A stretch of DNA of 11,127 nt from Rhodospirillales bacterium (lineage in GTDB: Bacteria; Pseudomonadota; Alphaproteobacteria; Rhodospirillales; 2-02-FULL-58-16): contig JAJFIG010000393.1 of NCBI GenBank assembly GCA_021775195.1, forward strand, positions 1 to 11,127, given 5' to 3'. Numbering within the stretch: position 1 is the stretch's first letter; every line of letters starts with the position of its first letter. Of this stretch, positions 1-5,791 are shown piece by piece. Both the position numbers and the translations under genes were made by a program. The notes beneath the pieces are model-generated. The model saw nothing but the letters and a program-made list of their open reading frames with translations, was not told the DNA's origin and did not search any database.

Positions 1-173
1 GGCGGATCAAGAACGGCGACACCCTGCGCATCGATGCCGAGGCCGGCGCCGTCGAGAACGTCACCACCGGCGACACCCTCGACTGCGAGCCCCTGCCGTC
101 CCACCTCCTCGCCATGATCGCCGACGGCGGCCTGCTGCCGCATTTGGAAAAGAAACTCAAGGAACGGGATTGA
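1..173 (+). CDS. LeuD-like small subunit of an isopropylmalate/methylmalate-type dehydratase (3' end only)
   Basis: Only the last 56 codons and the TGA stop are in the window; the gene begins upstream. The visible tail has a GDTL segment followed by a VENVTTGDTL stretch and then a PLPSHLLAMIADGG-type ending. This resembles the C-terminus of short LeuD-family proteins, the swivelling small subunit that pairs with a LeuC-type Fe-S large subunit to isomerise 2- or 3-isopropylmalate or hydrate related acids in the cytoplasm. The 4Fe-4S cluster and most catalytic residues sit in the partner, which is not visible here. Because the N-terminal part is missing, leucine biosynthesis cannot be separated from related activities such as dimethylmalate or citraconate hydration. 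GC is high, unlike the neighbouring minus-strand gene, whose stop lies 58 bp away in convergent orientation. Confidence 0.68.
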   Translation, partial: RIKNGDTLRIDAEAGAVENVTTGDTLDCEPLPSHLLAMIADGGLLPHLEKKLKERD

Positions 174-231
174 GAGCTAACCGTTGACGTGACCATGCCA
201 TACTTCACTTTTCGGACAACGTTTCATTGTC

Positions 232-1800
232 TCATTTTGGACCGAGGCCTTGGGTCGGTTCAAAAATGACGTTGACCCGCGGGGGTGGGTAGTCTTTGGC
301 CTGCCTTTCCGGACACGATTTACCCATGTAAGCACCTGTAGAGAAATTTCTTTTTGCATTCAGCGGAAGAAATTTGTAAAAGTGGTGTTCCGCATAAAAT
401 TTACTTCCATCGATATTTGAATATGTTGTGTGGAGAGCAAGTAGATCTCCTGGTTTTCTCTCTTTCCAGTTTCCTACCCGTTGTTGATCCATTTTGTATT
501 TGGCAATGACCTGTTCAATCTCGTTGGTCGCGATGCACTTACCTCTGTAACGGGGGCTTAGTTGTTTGCCCGCCTTGATAAGCGGTTCAAACCGTTTATA
601 GAAAAGACGGCAGTCGGGATGGTTCGCTTCCTCGAGAGTGAAACGGTAGAGACCCGGTTTTTCCAGGTAATTGGCGGCAAGACTAGATTCAGTCATCGAC
701 CGCGAGGCCCGAAATTCTACGAACCGATACCCCACTCGAAGGAGTCCATCCTCGCAAAGCCAACAACGCGTTTCAGAGGTTCCGTCAAAAATCCCCTGAA
801 CATCCGTTGCCGTCTCATAAACGCGTGTGCCGGCCTTGGTACGGCAAAGCGCTTCGAACTTTTTTTGAGTCCCGCATTTCGCCGCCTCGTCCAGGGGTTT
901 CTCCGGTATCACCTTGACCAGGAGTCCAAAGTCGTCTGCGCTCGGCGCCGGCAACACTAATCCCATGGCTATCACCGTCATGGAGTTGCCCGTCGTGGCA
1001 TTGACCTCGATGGGTGGTGCGGGCGTATAGGGCGGCGCCTTGAAAACCCTTGCCGGACTTGGCGGGGAAAAATCGGTGGCTTTGACAGTGGGGCACTGCG
1101 CCGGTTCGCTCCGTTTTCCGGACGGATCGGCCTCGGAAACAAAACTGAAAACGTTATGTTCGGCGTAGACCTTTTTGCCATCGGCACTGCCGTATCGTGT
1201 GTGCCGATTGATGATGTCACCGGGCCGCGCCCGCCATCGCCGGTTTTTCTGGTCCGCGATGTCCTGTTCGGTGGGGTTCCATTTACGCCGCCACCTGAGC
1301 GCCCGGTATTTGGCCTCCGGCCGCTCGATCCGCCAGGTGGCCATGCATTTGCCGCCGTAAACGTCGTGAACATCGACCCCGCCTTGCTTGGCCACCGGTC
1401 CGAAAGCCTTCTCGAATGGTTCGCATTTCGGATGGCCCAGGTCCTCCAGGGTATGCCGATAGTATCCGGGACCCTCGGGGTAGAGCTTCCCGACCGTCCC
1501 TACCGGCCTGGCCACCCGGACCTCGATGAACCGGAAGCCTTCCTTGACCAGACCCCAGGCAAAGGGACCCGGGCCCCATACGTTCATGCCGACGTACAGT
1601 CCCTCGACGTTCTCCGCCGTCTCGTAGACGTTCATGCCCGCCTTGGTGCGGCAGAGTTCCACGAAGTCCTCGCGGCTATGCGTCTGGGCGTCAGCCCGTG
1701 CAATCCCCAAAACCAGGGCCACCATGGCGCCCAACAGACAGGCCATCTTCCCGCAACTGGGAATCGACGTTTTGGTGCTGCGGTGCCTCAGTGCTTTCAC
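232..1800 (-). CDS. Secreted two-repeat protein of unknown function
   Basis: This encodes 522 residues. I do not recognise a named family. The GTG start at 1800-1798 is preceded at 4 nt by GGGAGGG, which favours it over the ATG at residue 19. Residues 1-39 look like a Sec signal peptide: basic N-region, hydrophobic core CLLGAMVALVLGIA, and an ADA-Q cleavage-like site. The mature part has two homologous halves, residues 46-254 and 315-514, joined by a Pro/Ala-rich linker. Shared anchors include LCRTKAG, a V-Y-E-T-A segment, G(F/Y)RF, T-L-E-[2-3]-HP-x-C, GKC-x-AT, PGD and YAEH. Four cysteines align between halves (50/319, 126/397, 152/422, 236/496), suggesting two disulfides per domain in the periplasm or outside the cell. 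The 3' half of the gene is much more AT-rich than the 5' half. It is divergent from marR and convergent with the LeuD-like gene. Confidence 0.8.
   Translation of the reverse strand: MKALRHRSTKTSIPSCGKMACLLGAMVALVLGIARADAQTHSREDFVELCRTKAGMNVYETAENVEGLYVGMNVWGPGPFAWGLVKEGFRFIEVRVARPVGTVGKLYPEGPGYYRHTLEDLGHPKCEPFEKAFGPVAKQGGVDVHDVYGGKCMATWRIERPEAKYRALRWRRKWNPTEQDIADQKNRRWRARPGDIINRHTRYGSADGKKVYAEHNVFSFVSEADPSGKRSEPAQCPTVKATDFSPPSPARVFKAPPYTPAPPIEVNATTGNSMTVIAMGLVLPAPSADDFGLLVKVIPEKPLDEAAKCGTQKKFEALCRTKAGTRVYETATDVQGIFDGTSETRCWLCEDGLLRVGYRFVEFRASRSMTESSLAANYLEKPGLYRFTLEEANHPDCRLFYKRFEPLIKAGKQLSPRYRGKCIATNEIEQVIAKYKMDQQRVGNWKERKPGDLLALHTTYSNIDGSKFYAEHHFYKFLPLNAKRNFSTGAYMGKSCPERQAKDYPPPRVNVIFEPTQGLGPK
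259..858 (-). repeat. Domain-sized protein repeat 2 of the secreted protein, AT-rich
   Basis: This segment encodes residues 315-514, homologous to residues 46-254. GC is only about 48% by hand count, with a stretch near 361-420 at about 35%. It keeps the four aligned cysteines of repeat 1 and adds C346 and C349 in an R-C-W-L-C motif that repeat 1 lacks. Confidence 0.8.
1039..1665 (-). repeat. Domain-sized protein repeat 1 of the secreted protein
   Basis: This segment encodes residues 46-254 of the secreted protein and aligns along its full length with residues 315-514. GC is roughly 60-62% by hand count, close to but somewhat below the surrounding genes. Compared with repeat 2 it carries an insertion rich in Arg, Trp and Lys around residues 166-191. 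Confidence 0.8.
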
Positions 1801-1987
1801 TGTTCCCTCCCGGAGCCCGCGCCCGCCAACATAACAACCACCCCCGCGACTGGGCCTTGCAACATCCTCACCCCATGGCTGTCCATCGCCCCAGCATACG
1901 CCCGCCCGCCACGCCCCTCAAACCCTAATCGTGGCGCCGAAAAAACCTCCGCACCGCCACCCACGCCCGCCCCCAACAACCACGCCC
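1801..1987. other. G-rich (minus strand) leader region with a possible G-quadruplex
   Basis: No gene was found here. The plus strand is strongly C-rich and G-poor, so the minus strand, which would be the leader of the secreted-protein mRNA, is G-rich. C-tracts at 1960-1962, 1966-1968, 1970-1974 and 1985-1987 would give four minus-strand G-tracts separated by loops of 3, 1 and 10 nt. That is a marginal quadruplex motif because one loop is long. Open frames crossing this stretch look like composition artefacts. Confidence 0.35.
1805..1811 (-). promoter_or_regulatory. Ribosome binding site that decides the GTG start of the secreted protein
   Basis: On the minus strand GGGAGGG lies 4 nt before the GTG at 1800-1798. 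No comparable purine run precedes the in-frame ATG at codon 19, so the longer signal peptide is preferred. Confidence 0.65.
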
Positions 1988-2032
1988 GCTCATAATAAGC
2001 CGCCATATTAATAAGCTGGCATATAATAAGCC
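1988..2032. promoter_or_regulatory. Probable MarR operator cluster (three palindromes, three AATAAGC repeats)
   Basis: Three imperfect palindromes lie in an AT-rich island: 1988-2000 (GCTcATaATaAGC), 2002-2020 (GCCA/TGGC arms around TTAaTAA) and 2018-2032 (GGCaTATaATAaGCC). The same island carries AATAAGC as direct repeats at 1994-2000, 2010-2016 and 2025-2031, at 16 and 15 bp spacing. The second palindrome covers the candidate -35 of marR and the third lies in its spacer. MarR-family repressors typically bind such 15-20 bp palindromes near their own promoters, so autorepression is the natural inference. Effects on the divergent secreted-protein gene are also possible. Confidence 0.6.
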
Positions 2033-2045
2033 GAACGGGTATAAT
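2016..2045 (+). promoter_or_regulatory. marR-emrAB promoter giving a likely leaderless transcript
   Basis: A perfect TATAAT at 2040-2045 is preceded, after an 18 bp spacer, by CTGGCA at 2016-2021 (4 of 6 matches to TTGACA). The expected start point, about 7 nt after the -10, falls at or next to the A of the marR ATG at 2052. No Shine-Dalgarno sequence precedes that ATG (the six bases before it are CCGCCC), consistent with leaderless translation. A second TATAAT at 2022-2027 lacks a recognisable -35. Confidence 0.6.
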
Positions 2046-2051
2046 CCGCCC

Positions 2052-2543
2052 ATGCCTCACGAGGATCTCAACCGCACCCTGGGCTTCCTGCTCCACGATG
2101 CCTCGCGCCTGATGCGCAAGCGCGTCGACAAGCGCGCCCGCACCCTTGGCCTGACCCGGGCCCAGTGGCGGGTGCTGGCGCAACTGCGCCGGCGCGAGGG
2201 CATCAACCAGACGGCATTGGCCGACATCCTCGAGATCGAGAACATCACCATGGCGCGCCACATCGACCGCCTCGAGGACGCCGGCTGGGTCGAGCGCCGC
2301 CGCGACCCCGGCGACCGCCGCGCCTGGCGCCTCTACCTGACCGAACCGGTGCAGCCGATCCTCGATCAGATGCGCGCTCTTTCCAACGAAACCCGCGAGG
2401 AGGCCCTGGCCGGCCTCTCGCCGGCGCAGAGCGAGGCCATCATCGAGGCCCTGATCACCATCAAGGACAACCTCTGCCGGGCCCAGGCCAGCGACTCCAA
2501 GGCCGAAGACGACGATGCCGCCGCCACCGGAACCACGGGATGA
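2052..2543 (+). CDS. MarR-family transcriptional regulator
   Basis: A 163-residue protein of the usual MarR length. It is a dimeric winged-helix DNA-binding protein expected to repress transcription until a small-molecule ligand binds. The N-terminal helices (about 5-45) form the dimer side. Residues 53-78 fit the helix-turn-helix (NQTALADILEIENITMARHI then DRLEDAGWV). Residues 82-97 give the wing, with the characteristic DPGDRRAWRLYLT segment. The C-terminal helices end in an acidic, Ala/Thr-rich tail. The ATG sits directly after a -10 box, so the mRNA may be leaderless. Its stop at 2541-2543 is 1 nt before the preferred emrA start, so the three genes form one operon and the regulator most likely controls the efflux pair. 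The ligand cannot be read from the sequence. Confidence 0.92.
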   Translation: MPHEDLNRTLGFLLHDASRLMRKRVDKRARTLGLTRAQWRVLAQLRRREGINQTALADILEIENITMARHIDRLEDAGWVERRRDPGDRRAWRLYLTEPVQPILDQMRALSNETREEALAGLSPAQSEAIIEALITIKDNLCRAQASDSKAEDDDAAATGTTG

Positions 2544-2544
2544 C

Positions 2545-3663
2545 ATGAGCGACACCGACGCCACAGCCCCGGCGATCCCCGCCCGGCCCAACCGCCGCAG
2601 CGGCGTCGGCCGCGCCCTGGCGCTGACCATGCTGTCGGTGGGCGGCCCGGTGGCGCTCGCCGGCGCCGGCGCCTACTACTATGCGGTCTCGGCCCGCTAC
2701 GCCACCACCGAGAACGCCTACGTCAAGGCCGACAAGATCGCCGTCAGCACCGACGTTTCGGGGCGCGTCGTCTATGTTGCCGTCAACGAGAACGACCGCC
2801 TCGAGGCCGGCCAGCTTCTCTTCCGCCTCGACGGTGAGCCCTTCCTCATCGCCGTCGCCCGCGCCGAGGCCAACCTCAACGCCGCCCGCCACGAGATCGC
2901 GGCGCTGCGCGCCATCTACGAGCAGAAGAAGGCCGAGCGCAGGCTGATTCAAAACGACGTCAAGTTCTACAGCCGCCAGTTCGAGCGCCAGAAGAAGCTC
3001 CTCAAGAAGGGCATCGTCTCCCAGTCCAAGTACGACGACGCCCAGCGCAACCTGATGATGGCCGACCAGCGGGTCATCTCCATCAAGCAGGACATGGCTC
3101 AGACCCTGGCCCGGCTCGGCGGCTCCCTCGACCTGCCCATCGACGACCATCCCGAGGTCCGCATGGCCAGGGCCGCCCGCGACAAGGCGGCCCTCGATCT
3201 GCGTCACACCGGCGTCTATGCCCCGGTGTCGGGCACGGTCACCAACTTCGGCCTCCAGGTCGGCGAGTTCCTGGAGGCCGGCAAGCCGGTGTTCAGCCTC
3301 ATCCGCACCGGCGCCGAATGGGTGCAGGCCAACTTCAAGGAAACCGAGCTCACCTATGTCCGCGTCGGCCAGCCCGTGGTCCTCAGCTTCGACGCCTATC
3401 CGGGGCGCGTGCGCCAGGCCGTGGTCGCCAGCATCAGTCCCGCCACCGGTGCCGAGTTCGCCCTCCTGCCGCCCCAGAACGCGCTGGGCAACTGGGTCAA
3501 GGTGGTACAGCGCCTGCCCGTGCGCCTGGAGCTCACCGGTGACGCCGTCGATCCGCCGCTCCGCGCCGGAATGAGCGTCATCGTCGAGATCGACACCCAG
3601 CACGAACGTACCCTTCCCAGCTTCGTCAAGAACGCACTGGCCTGGGTCAAGGGCGACACCTGA
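2545..3663 (+). CDS. emrA: EmrA-like HlyD-family membrane fusion protein of a drug efflux pump
   Basis: A 372-residue periplasmic adaptor that would bridge the inner-membrane EmrB-type transporter to a TolC-type outer-membrane channel. There is a single transmembrane helix at about 25-48. The TENAYVKAD motif starts near residue 55 and opens the first biotinyl-lipoyl-like half (63-98). A helical hairpin follows (about 105-190), then the second lipoyl half with YAPVSGTV (225-232), and a beta-barrel region with PATGAEFALLPPQNA and NWVKVVQRLPV (299-327) and LRAGMSV (339-345). These are hallmark EmrA segments. The ATG at 2545, 1 nt after the marR stop, is preferred; an in-frame ATG at 2515 would add ten residues (MPPPPEPRDD) and overlap marR. 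The stop overlaps the next start (TGATG), indicating translational coupling with the transporter. Confidence 0.92.
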   Translation: MSDTDATAPAIPARPNRRSGVGRALALTMLSVGGPVALAGAGAYYYAVSARYATTENAYVKADKIAVSTDVSGRVVYVAVNENDRLEAGQLLFRLDGEPFLIAVARAEANLNAARHEIAALRAIYEQKKAERRLIQNDVKFYSRQFERQKKLLKKGIVSQSKYDDAQRNLMMADQRVISIKQDMAQTLARLGGSLDLPIDDHPEVRMARAARDKAALDLRHTGVYAPVSGTVTNFGLQVGEFLEAGKPVFSLIRTGAEWVQANFKETELTYVRVGQPVVLSFDAYPGRVRQAVVASISPATGAEFALLPPQNALGNWVKVVQRLPVRLELTGDAVDPPLRAGMSVIVEIDTQHERTLPSFVKNALAWVKGDT

Positions 3664-5216
3664 TGCCCCCCGCGGGCGTTGCCGCCGTCCAGGTCCGGCA
3701 CCGTGGCCTTCTCACCTTCGCCATTACTCTGGGGCCGCTGATGCAGGTCCTGGATTCGTCGATCATGAGCGTCGCCCTGCGCCACATGCAGGGCACCCTT
3801 TCGGCGGCCCAGGACCAGATCGCCTGGGTGCTGACGTCCTACCTCGTCGCCGTCGCCATCATGACGCCGCTGTCGGGCGTCCTCAGCTCCAAGTTCGGGC
3901 GCAAGCGGGTGTTCCTGGTCTCCATCGCCGGGTTCATCGTCGCCTCCATGCTCTCCGGCATGTCGGATTCCCTGACCGAGATCCTGATCTACCGTTTCAT
4001 CCAGGGCTTCTTCGGCGCCGCCCTGGTTCCCGTCTCCCAGTCCATGATGCTCGACATCTACCCGCGCGAGGATTTCGGCGTCGCCATGGCCTGGTGGGGG
4101 GTGGGCATCATGTTCGGGCCGGTGTTCGGGCCGACGCTCGGCGGCTACATCACCGAGTACTACTCCTGGCGCTGGGTCTTCTACCTCAACCTGCCCGTCG
4201 GCGTGCTCGCCTTCCTGATGATTTCCGTCTTCGCGCCCGAGACCCGCGACAGCGACCGGCCCTTCGGCTATCTCGGCTTCATCGCCCTGGCGCTGGGCAT
4301 GGTGTGCCTGCAGCTGATGCTCGACCGGGGCGAGCGCCTCGACTGGTTTACCTCGACCGAGATCATCATCCTCGCCGCCCTCGCCGGCCTCGGTTTCTAC
4401 TGGTTCGCGATCAACACCGCCACCTCGCGCCGGCCGTTCATCGACGCCGCCGTGCTCAGGGACAAGAATTTCGTCCTCGGCTTGCTGATCAAGGCCCTCT
4501 TCGGCGCCGTCCTCATCGGCATGCTCGCCCTGATCCCGCCGTTCCTGCAGAACCTCGCCGGATACCCGGTGATCACCACCGGCCTGGTGATGGCGCCCCG
4601 TGGCATCGCCACCATGGCCGCCGCCCTCATCGCCGGACGCCTGGTCAAGCGCCTCGATCCCCGCCACCTGATCGCCTTCGGCATGGTGGTCACGGGGTTG
4701 ACCACCTGGCAAATGTCGACCTTCACTCCCGACGTCGGCCCGGCCGAGGTTTTCACCGTCAACTTCATCCAGGGGATCGGTTTCGGCTTCTTCTTCGTGC
4801 CCTTGAGCACGGTGACCTTCTCGACCCTGGGCCAGCACCACCGCAACGTCGGCACCAGCTTCTACGCCCTCTCCAGCAACGTCGGCAAGGGCATCGGGGT
4901 TTCTATCCTGGTCGCCTATCTGGTGCGCAATTCCCAGGCCAACCATTCCGCCCTGGTCGAATACGCCACCCCCTTCAACAAGGCCCTCGGCCACGTCCCC
5001 CTGCCCGAGACCTGGAGCTTCATCCATCCCCAGGGGCTCGCCGCCTTCAACGCCGTGATATCCAAGCAGGCGTCCCTCATCGCCTACGTCAACGATTTCC
5101 GCGCCCTGGCGCTGGTGATCCTGATCTCGGCGCCCCTGGTCTACCTGATGAACAATCCCCTGCCCCGGTTCGCCGCCATGGCCCAGTCCCAGTCCCAGGG
5201 CCAGGAAGCCCCCTGA
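3663..5216 (+). CDS. emrB: EmrB/QacA-type MFS multidrug transporter (DHA2 family, 14 TMS)
   Basis: A 517-residue inner-membrane proton-coupled exporter of the DHA2 family, expected to have 14 transmembrane helices and to work with the preceding EmrA. Helix 1 carries QVLDSSIMSVALRHM (28-42), a variant of the family's usual LDTTIVNVALP-type motif. Motif A appears as GVLSSKFGRKRVF (72-84). Motif C appears as GIMFGPVFGPTLGGYI (148-163), followed by the conserved SWRWVFYLNLPVG (168-180). A second-half signature NVGTSFYALSSNVGKGIGVS lies at 395-414, and the C-terminus is a Gln/Ser-rich tail. The ATG at 3663 shares one base with the emrA stop. The substrate is unknown; known relatives export hydrophobic drugs, uncouplers or fatty acids. 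The gene ends 6 bp from the convergent thioesterase gene, leaving little room for a terminator. Confidence 0.93.
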   Translation: MPPAGVAAVQVRHRGLLTFAITLGPLMQVLDSSIMSVALRHMQGTLSAAQDQIAWVLTSYLVAVAIMTPLSGVLSSKFGRKRVFLVSIAGFIVASMLSGMSDSLTEILIYRFIQGFFGAALVPVSQSMMLDIYPREDFGVAMAWWGVGIMFGPVFGPTLGGYITEYYSWRWVFYLNLPVGVLAFLMISVFAPETRDSDRPFGYLGFIALALGMVCLQLMLDRGERLDWFTSTEIIILAALAGLGFYWFAINTATSRRPFIDAAVLRDKNFVLGLLIKALFGAVLIGMLALIPPFLQNLAGYPVITTGLVMAPRGIATMAAALIAGRLVKRLDPRHLIAFGMVVTGLTTWQMSTFTPDVGPAEVFTVNFIQGIGFGFFFVPLSTVTFSTLGQHHRNVGTSFYALSSNVGKGIGVSILVAYLVRNSQANHSALVEYATPFNKALGHVPLPETWSFIHPQGLAAFNAVISKQASLIAYVNDFRALALVILISAPLVYLMNNPLPRFAAMAQSQSQGQEAP

Positions 5217-5222
5217 ACGTCT

Positions 5223-5660
5223 TCAGGCCGGATGTTCCTTTTCCAGGGCGGCGCGGAGCGGTCCGGGGATGGGGGTCGGCTTGCCGCTTGCCAGGTCGAC
5301 GATGACGATGACGCTTTGCGCCGTCGCGATCATGCTGCCGTCCTTGAAGAACCCCTGGCCGATGGTGATCGAGGTGTTGCCGAGCCTGAGGATGCACGAG
5401 CCCACGTCGACGATGCCCGGATAGTGCATCTGGTTGCGGTAGTCGATCGTGACGCTGGCGAGCATGAAATTCTCGGTCGGCAGGCCGAGCGCGCTCAGGG
5501 TCCCGCGGATGTAGGCGACGCGCCCGGCCTCGGCGTAGGCGGCATAGGCGACGTTGTTGACGTGGCCGAGGCTGTCCTGGTCCGAGAACCGGATGCTGAC
5601 CGGCGTCCAGTGGCGGAAGATTTTTTCGTCGGTGAGGTCGATGTCGGCGGTCTTATTCAC
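5223..5660 (-). CDS. Acyl-CoA thioesterase, 4HBT/YbgC-type hotdog protein
   Basis: A 145-residue cytoplasmic hotdog-fold enzyme expected to hydrolyse an acyl-CoA to free acid and CoA. The active-site segment RFSDQDSLGHVNNVAYAAYA (24-43) matches the 4HBT pattern D-x-D-x-x-G-H-V-N-N-x-x-Y. D29 aligns with the catalytic Asp17 of 4-hydroxybenzoyl-CoA thioesterase. The remaining strands (VTIDYRNQMHYPG, then SITIGQGFF) fit the family and its usual length of 130-150. The frame stays open 42 codons further upstream, but the GTG at 5660-5658 is chosen because GGGAG lies 6 nt before it and the upstream extension has no domain character. It is divergent from the thiol dioxygenase gene across about 130 bp. 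The substrate is unknown; the neighbourhood suggests an organosulfur acyl-CoA, but that is inference only. Confidence 0.88.
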   Translation of the reverse strand: MNKTADIDLTDEKIFRHWTPVSIRFSDQDSLGHVNNVAYAAYAEAGRVAYIRGTLSALGLPTENFMLASVTIDYRNQMHYPGIVDVGSCILRLGNTSITIGQGFFKDGSMIATAQSVIVIVDLASGKPTPIPGPLRAALEKEHPA

Positions 5661-5666
5661 GTGTGT

Positions 5667-5671
5667 CTCCC
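5667..5671 (-). promoter_or_regulatory. Ribosome binding site that sets the thioesterase GTG start
   Basis: Minus-strand GGGAG followed by ACACAC and then GTG. The 6 nt spacing is ideal and supports starting 42 codons inside the open frame. Confidence 0.65.
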
Positions 5672-5696
5672 TGGCGGCGCTTGAAAGCGCGCCGAG

Positions 5697-5702
5697 ATTA
5701 TC
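5697..5702 (-). promoter_or_regulatory. Candidate -10 box for the thioesterase gene
   Basis: On the minus strand GATAAT (5 of 6 matches to TATAAT) lies about 25 nt upstream of the GGGAG ribosome binding site. No convincing -35 is seen 16-18 bp further upstream. A CGGCGC/GCGCCG inverted repeat (5675-5680 with 5689-5694) would lie in the leader, just ahead of the ribosome binding site. Confidence 0.3.
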
Positions 5703-5791
5703 ATTTCGTCCAGGGCCCTGCCATGCCGGCGTTGCCCGGCACGGTGTGTAATTGGTAGTCTCTCCGTTACAGGAAGGGGAGGGCATTCCAG

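Noticed and set aside
215..238. GACAA/TTGTC stem followed by TCATTTT downstream of the LeuD-like gene, as an intrinsic terminator
   Set aside because: The stem is only 5 bp with two G-C pairs and the T-run is interrupted; too weak to call.
1829..1983. Repeated AACAACCAC words (about 1835 and 1975) as a direct-repeat pair or attachment-like site
   Set aside because: A 9-base match inside low-complexity C/A-rich DNA; no integrase, tRNA or target duplication nearby.
1156..1995. Plus-strand frame of 279 codons opposite the secreted protein gene
   Set aside because: Pro-rich, no recognisable motif, and antisense to a gene with a signal peptide and two conserved repeats. Its 3' end only runs through the C-rich intergenic stretch.
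2515..2544. Upstream ATG that would lengthen EmrA by ten residues
   Set aside because: It lies inside marR, gives a Pro-rich, charged extension not expected in the family, and has no better ribosome binding site than the ATG at 2545.
2461..5027. Long minus-strand open frames opposite emrA and emrB (380 and 543 codons)
   Set aside because: They are rich in Gly, Asp, Glu and His with no domain signature and lie antisense to well-supported genes. This is typical of high-GC codon usage on the opposite strand.
5724..5741. TGCCGG/CCGGCA hairpin between the thioesterase and dioxygenase genes
   Set aside because: A short stem of 6 bp in GC-rich DNA, expected by chance, with no link to a promoter or ribosome binding site.
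5661..5786. 42-codon N-terminal extension of the thioesterase frame
   Set aside because: The extension overlaps the divergent promoter region and has no domain character, and a good ribosome binding site precedes the internal GTG.
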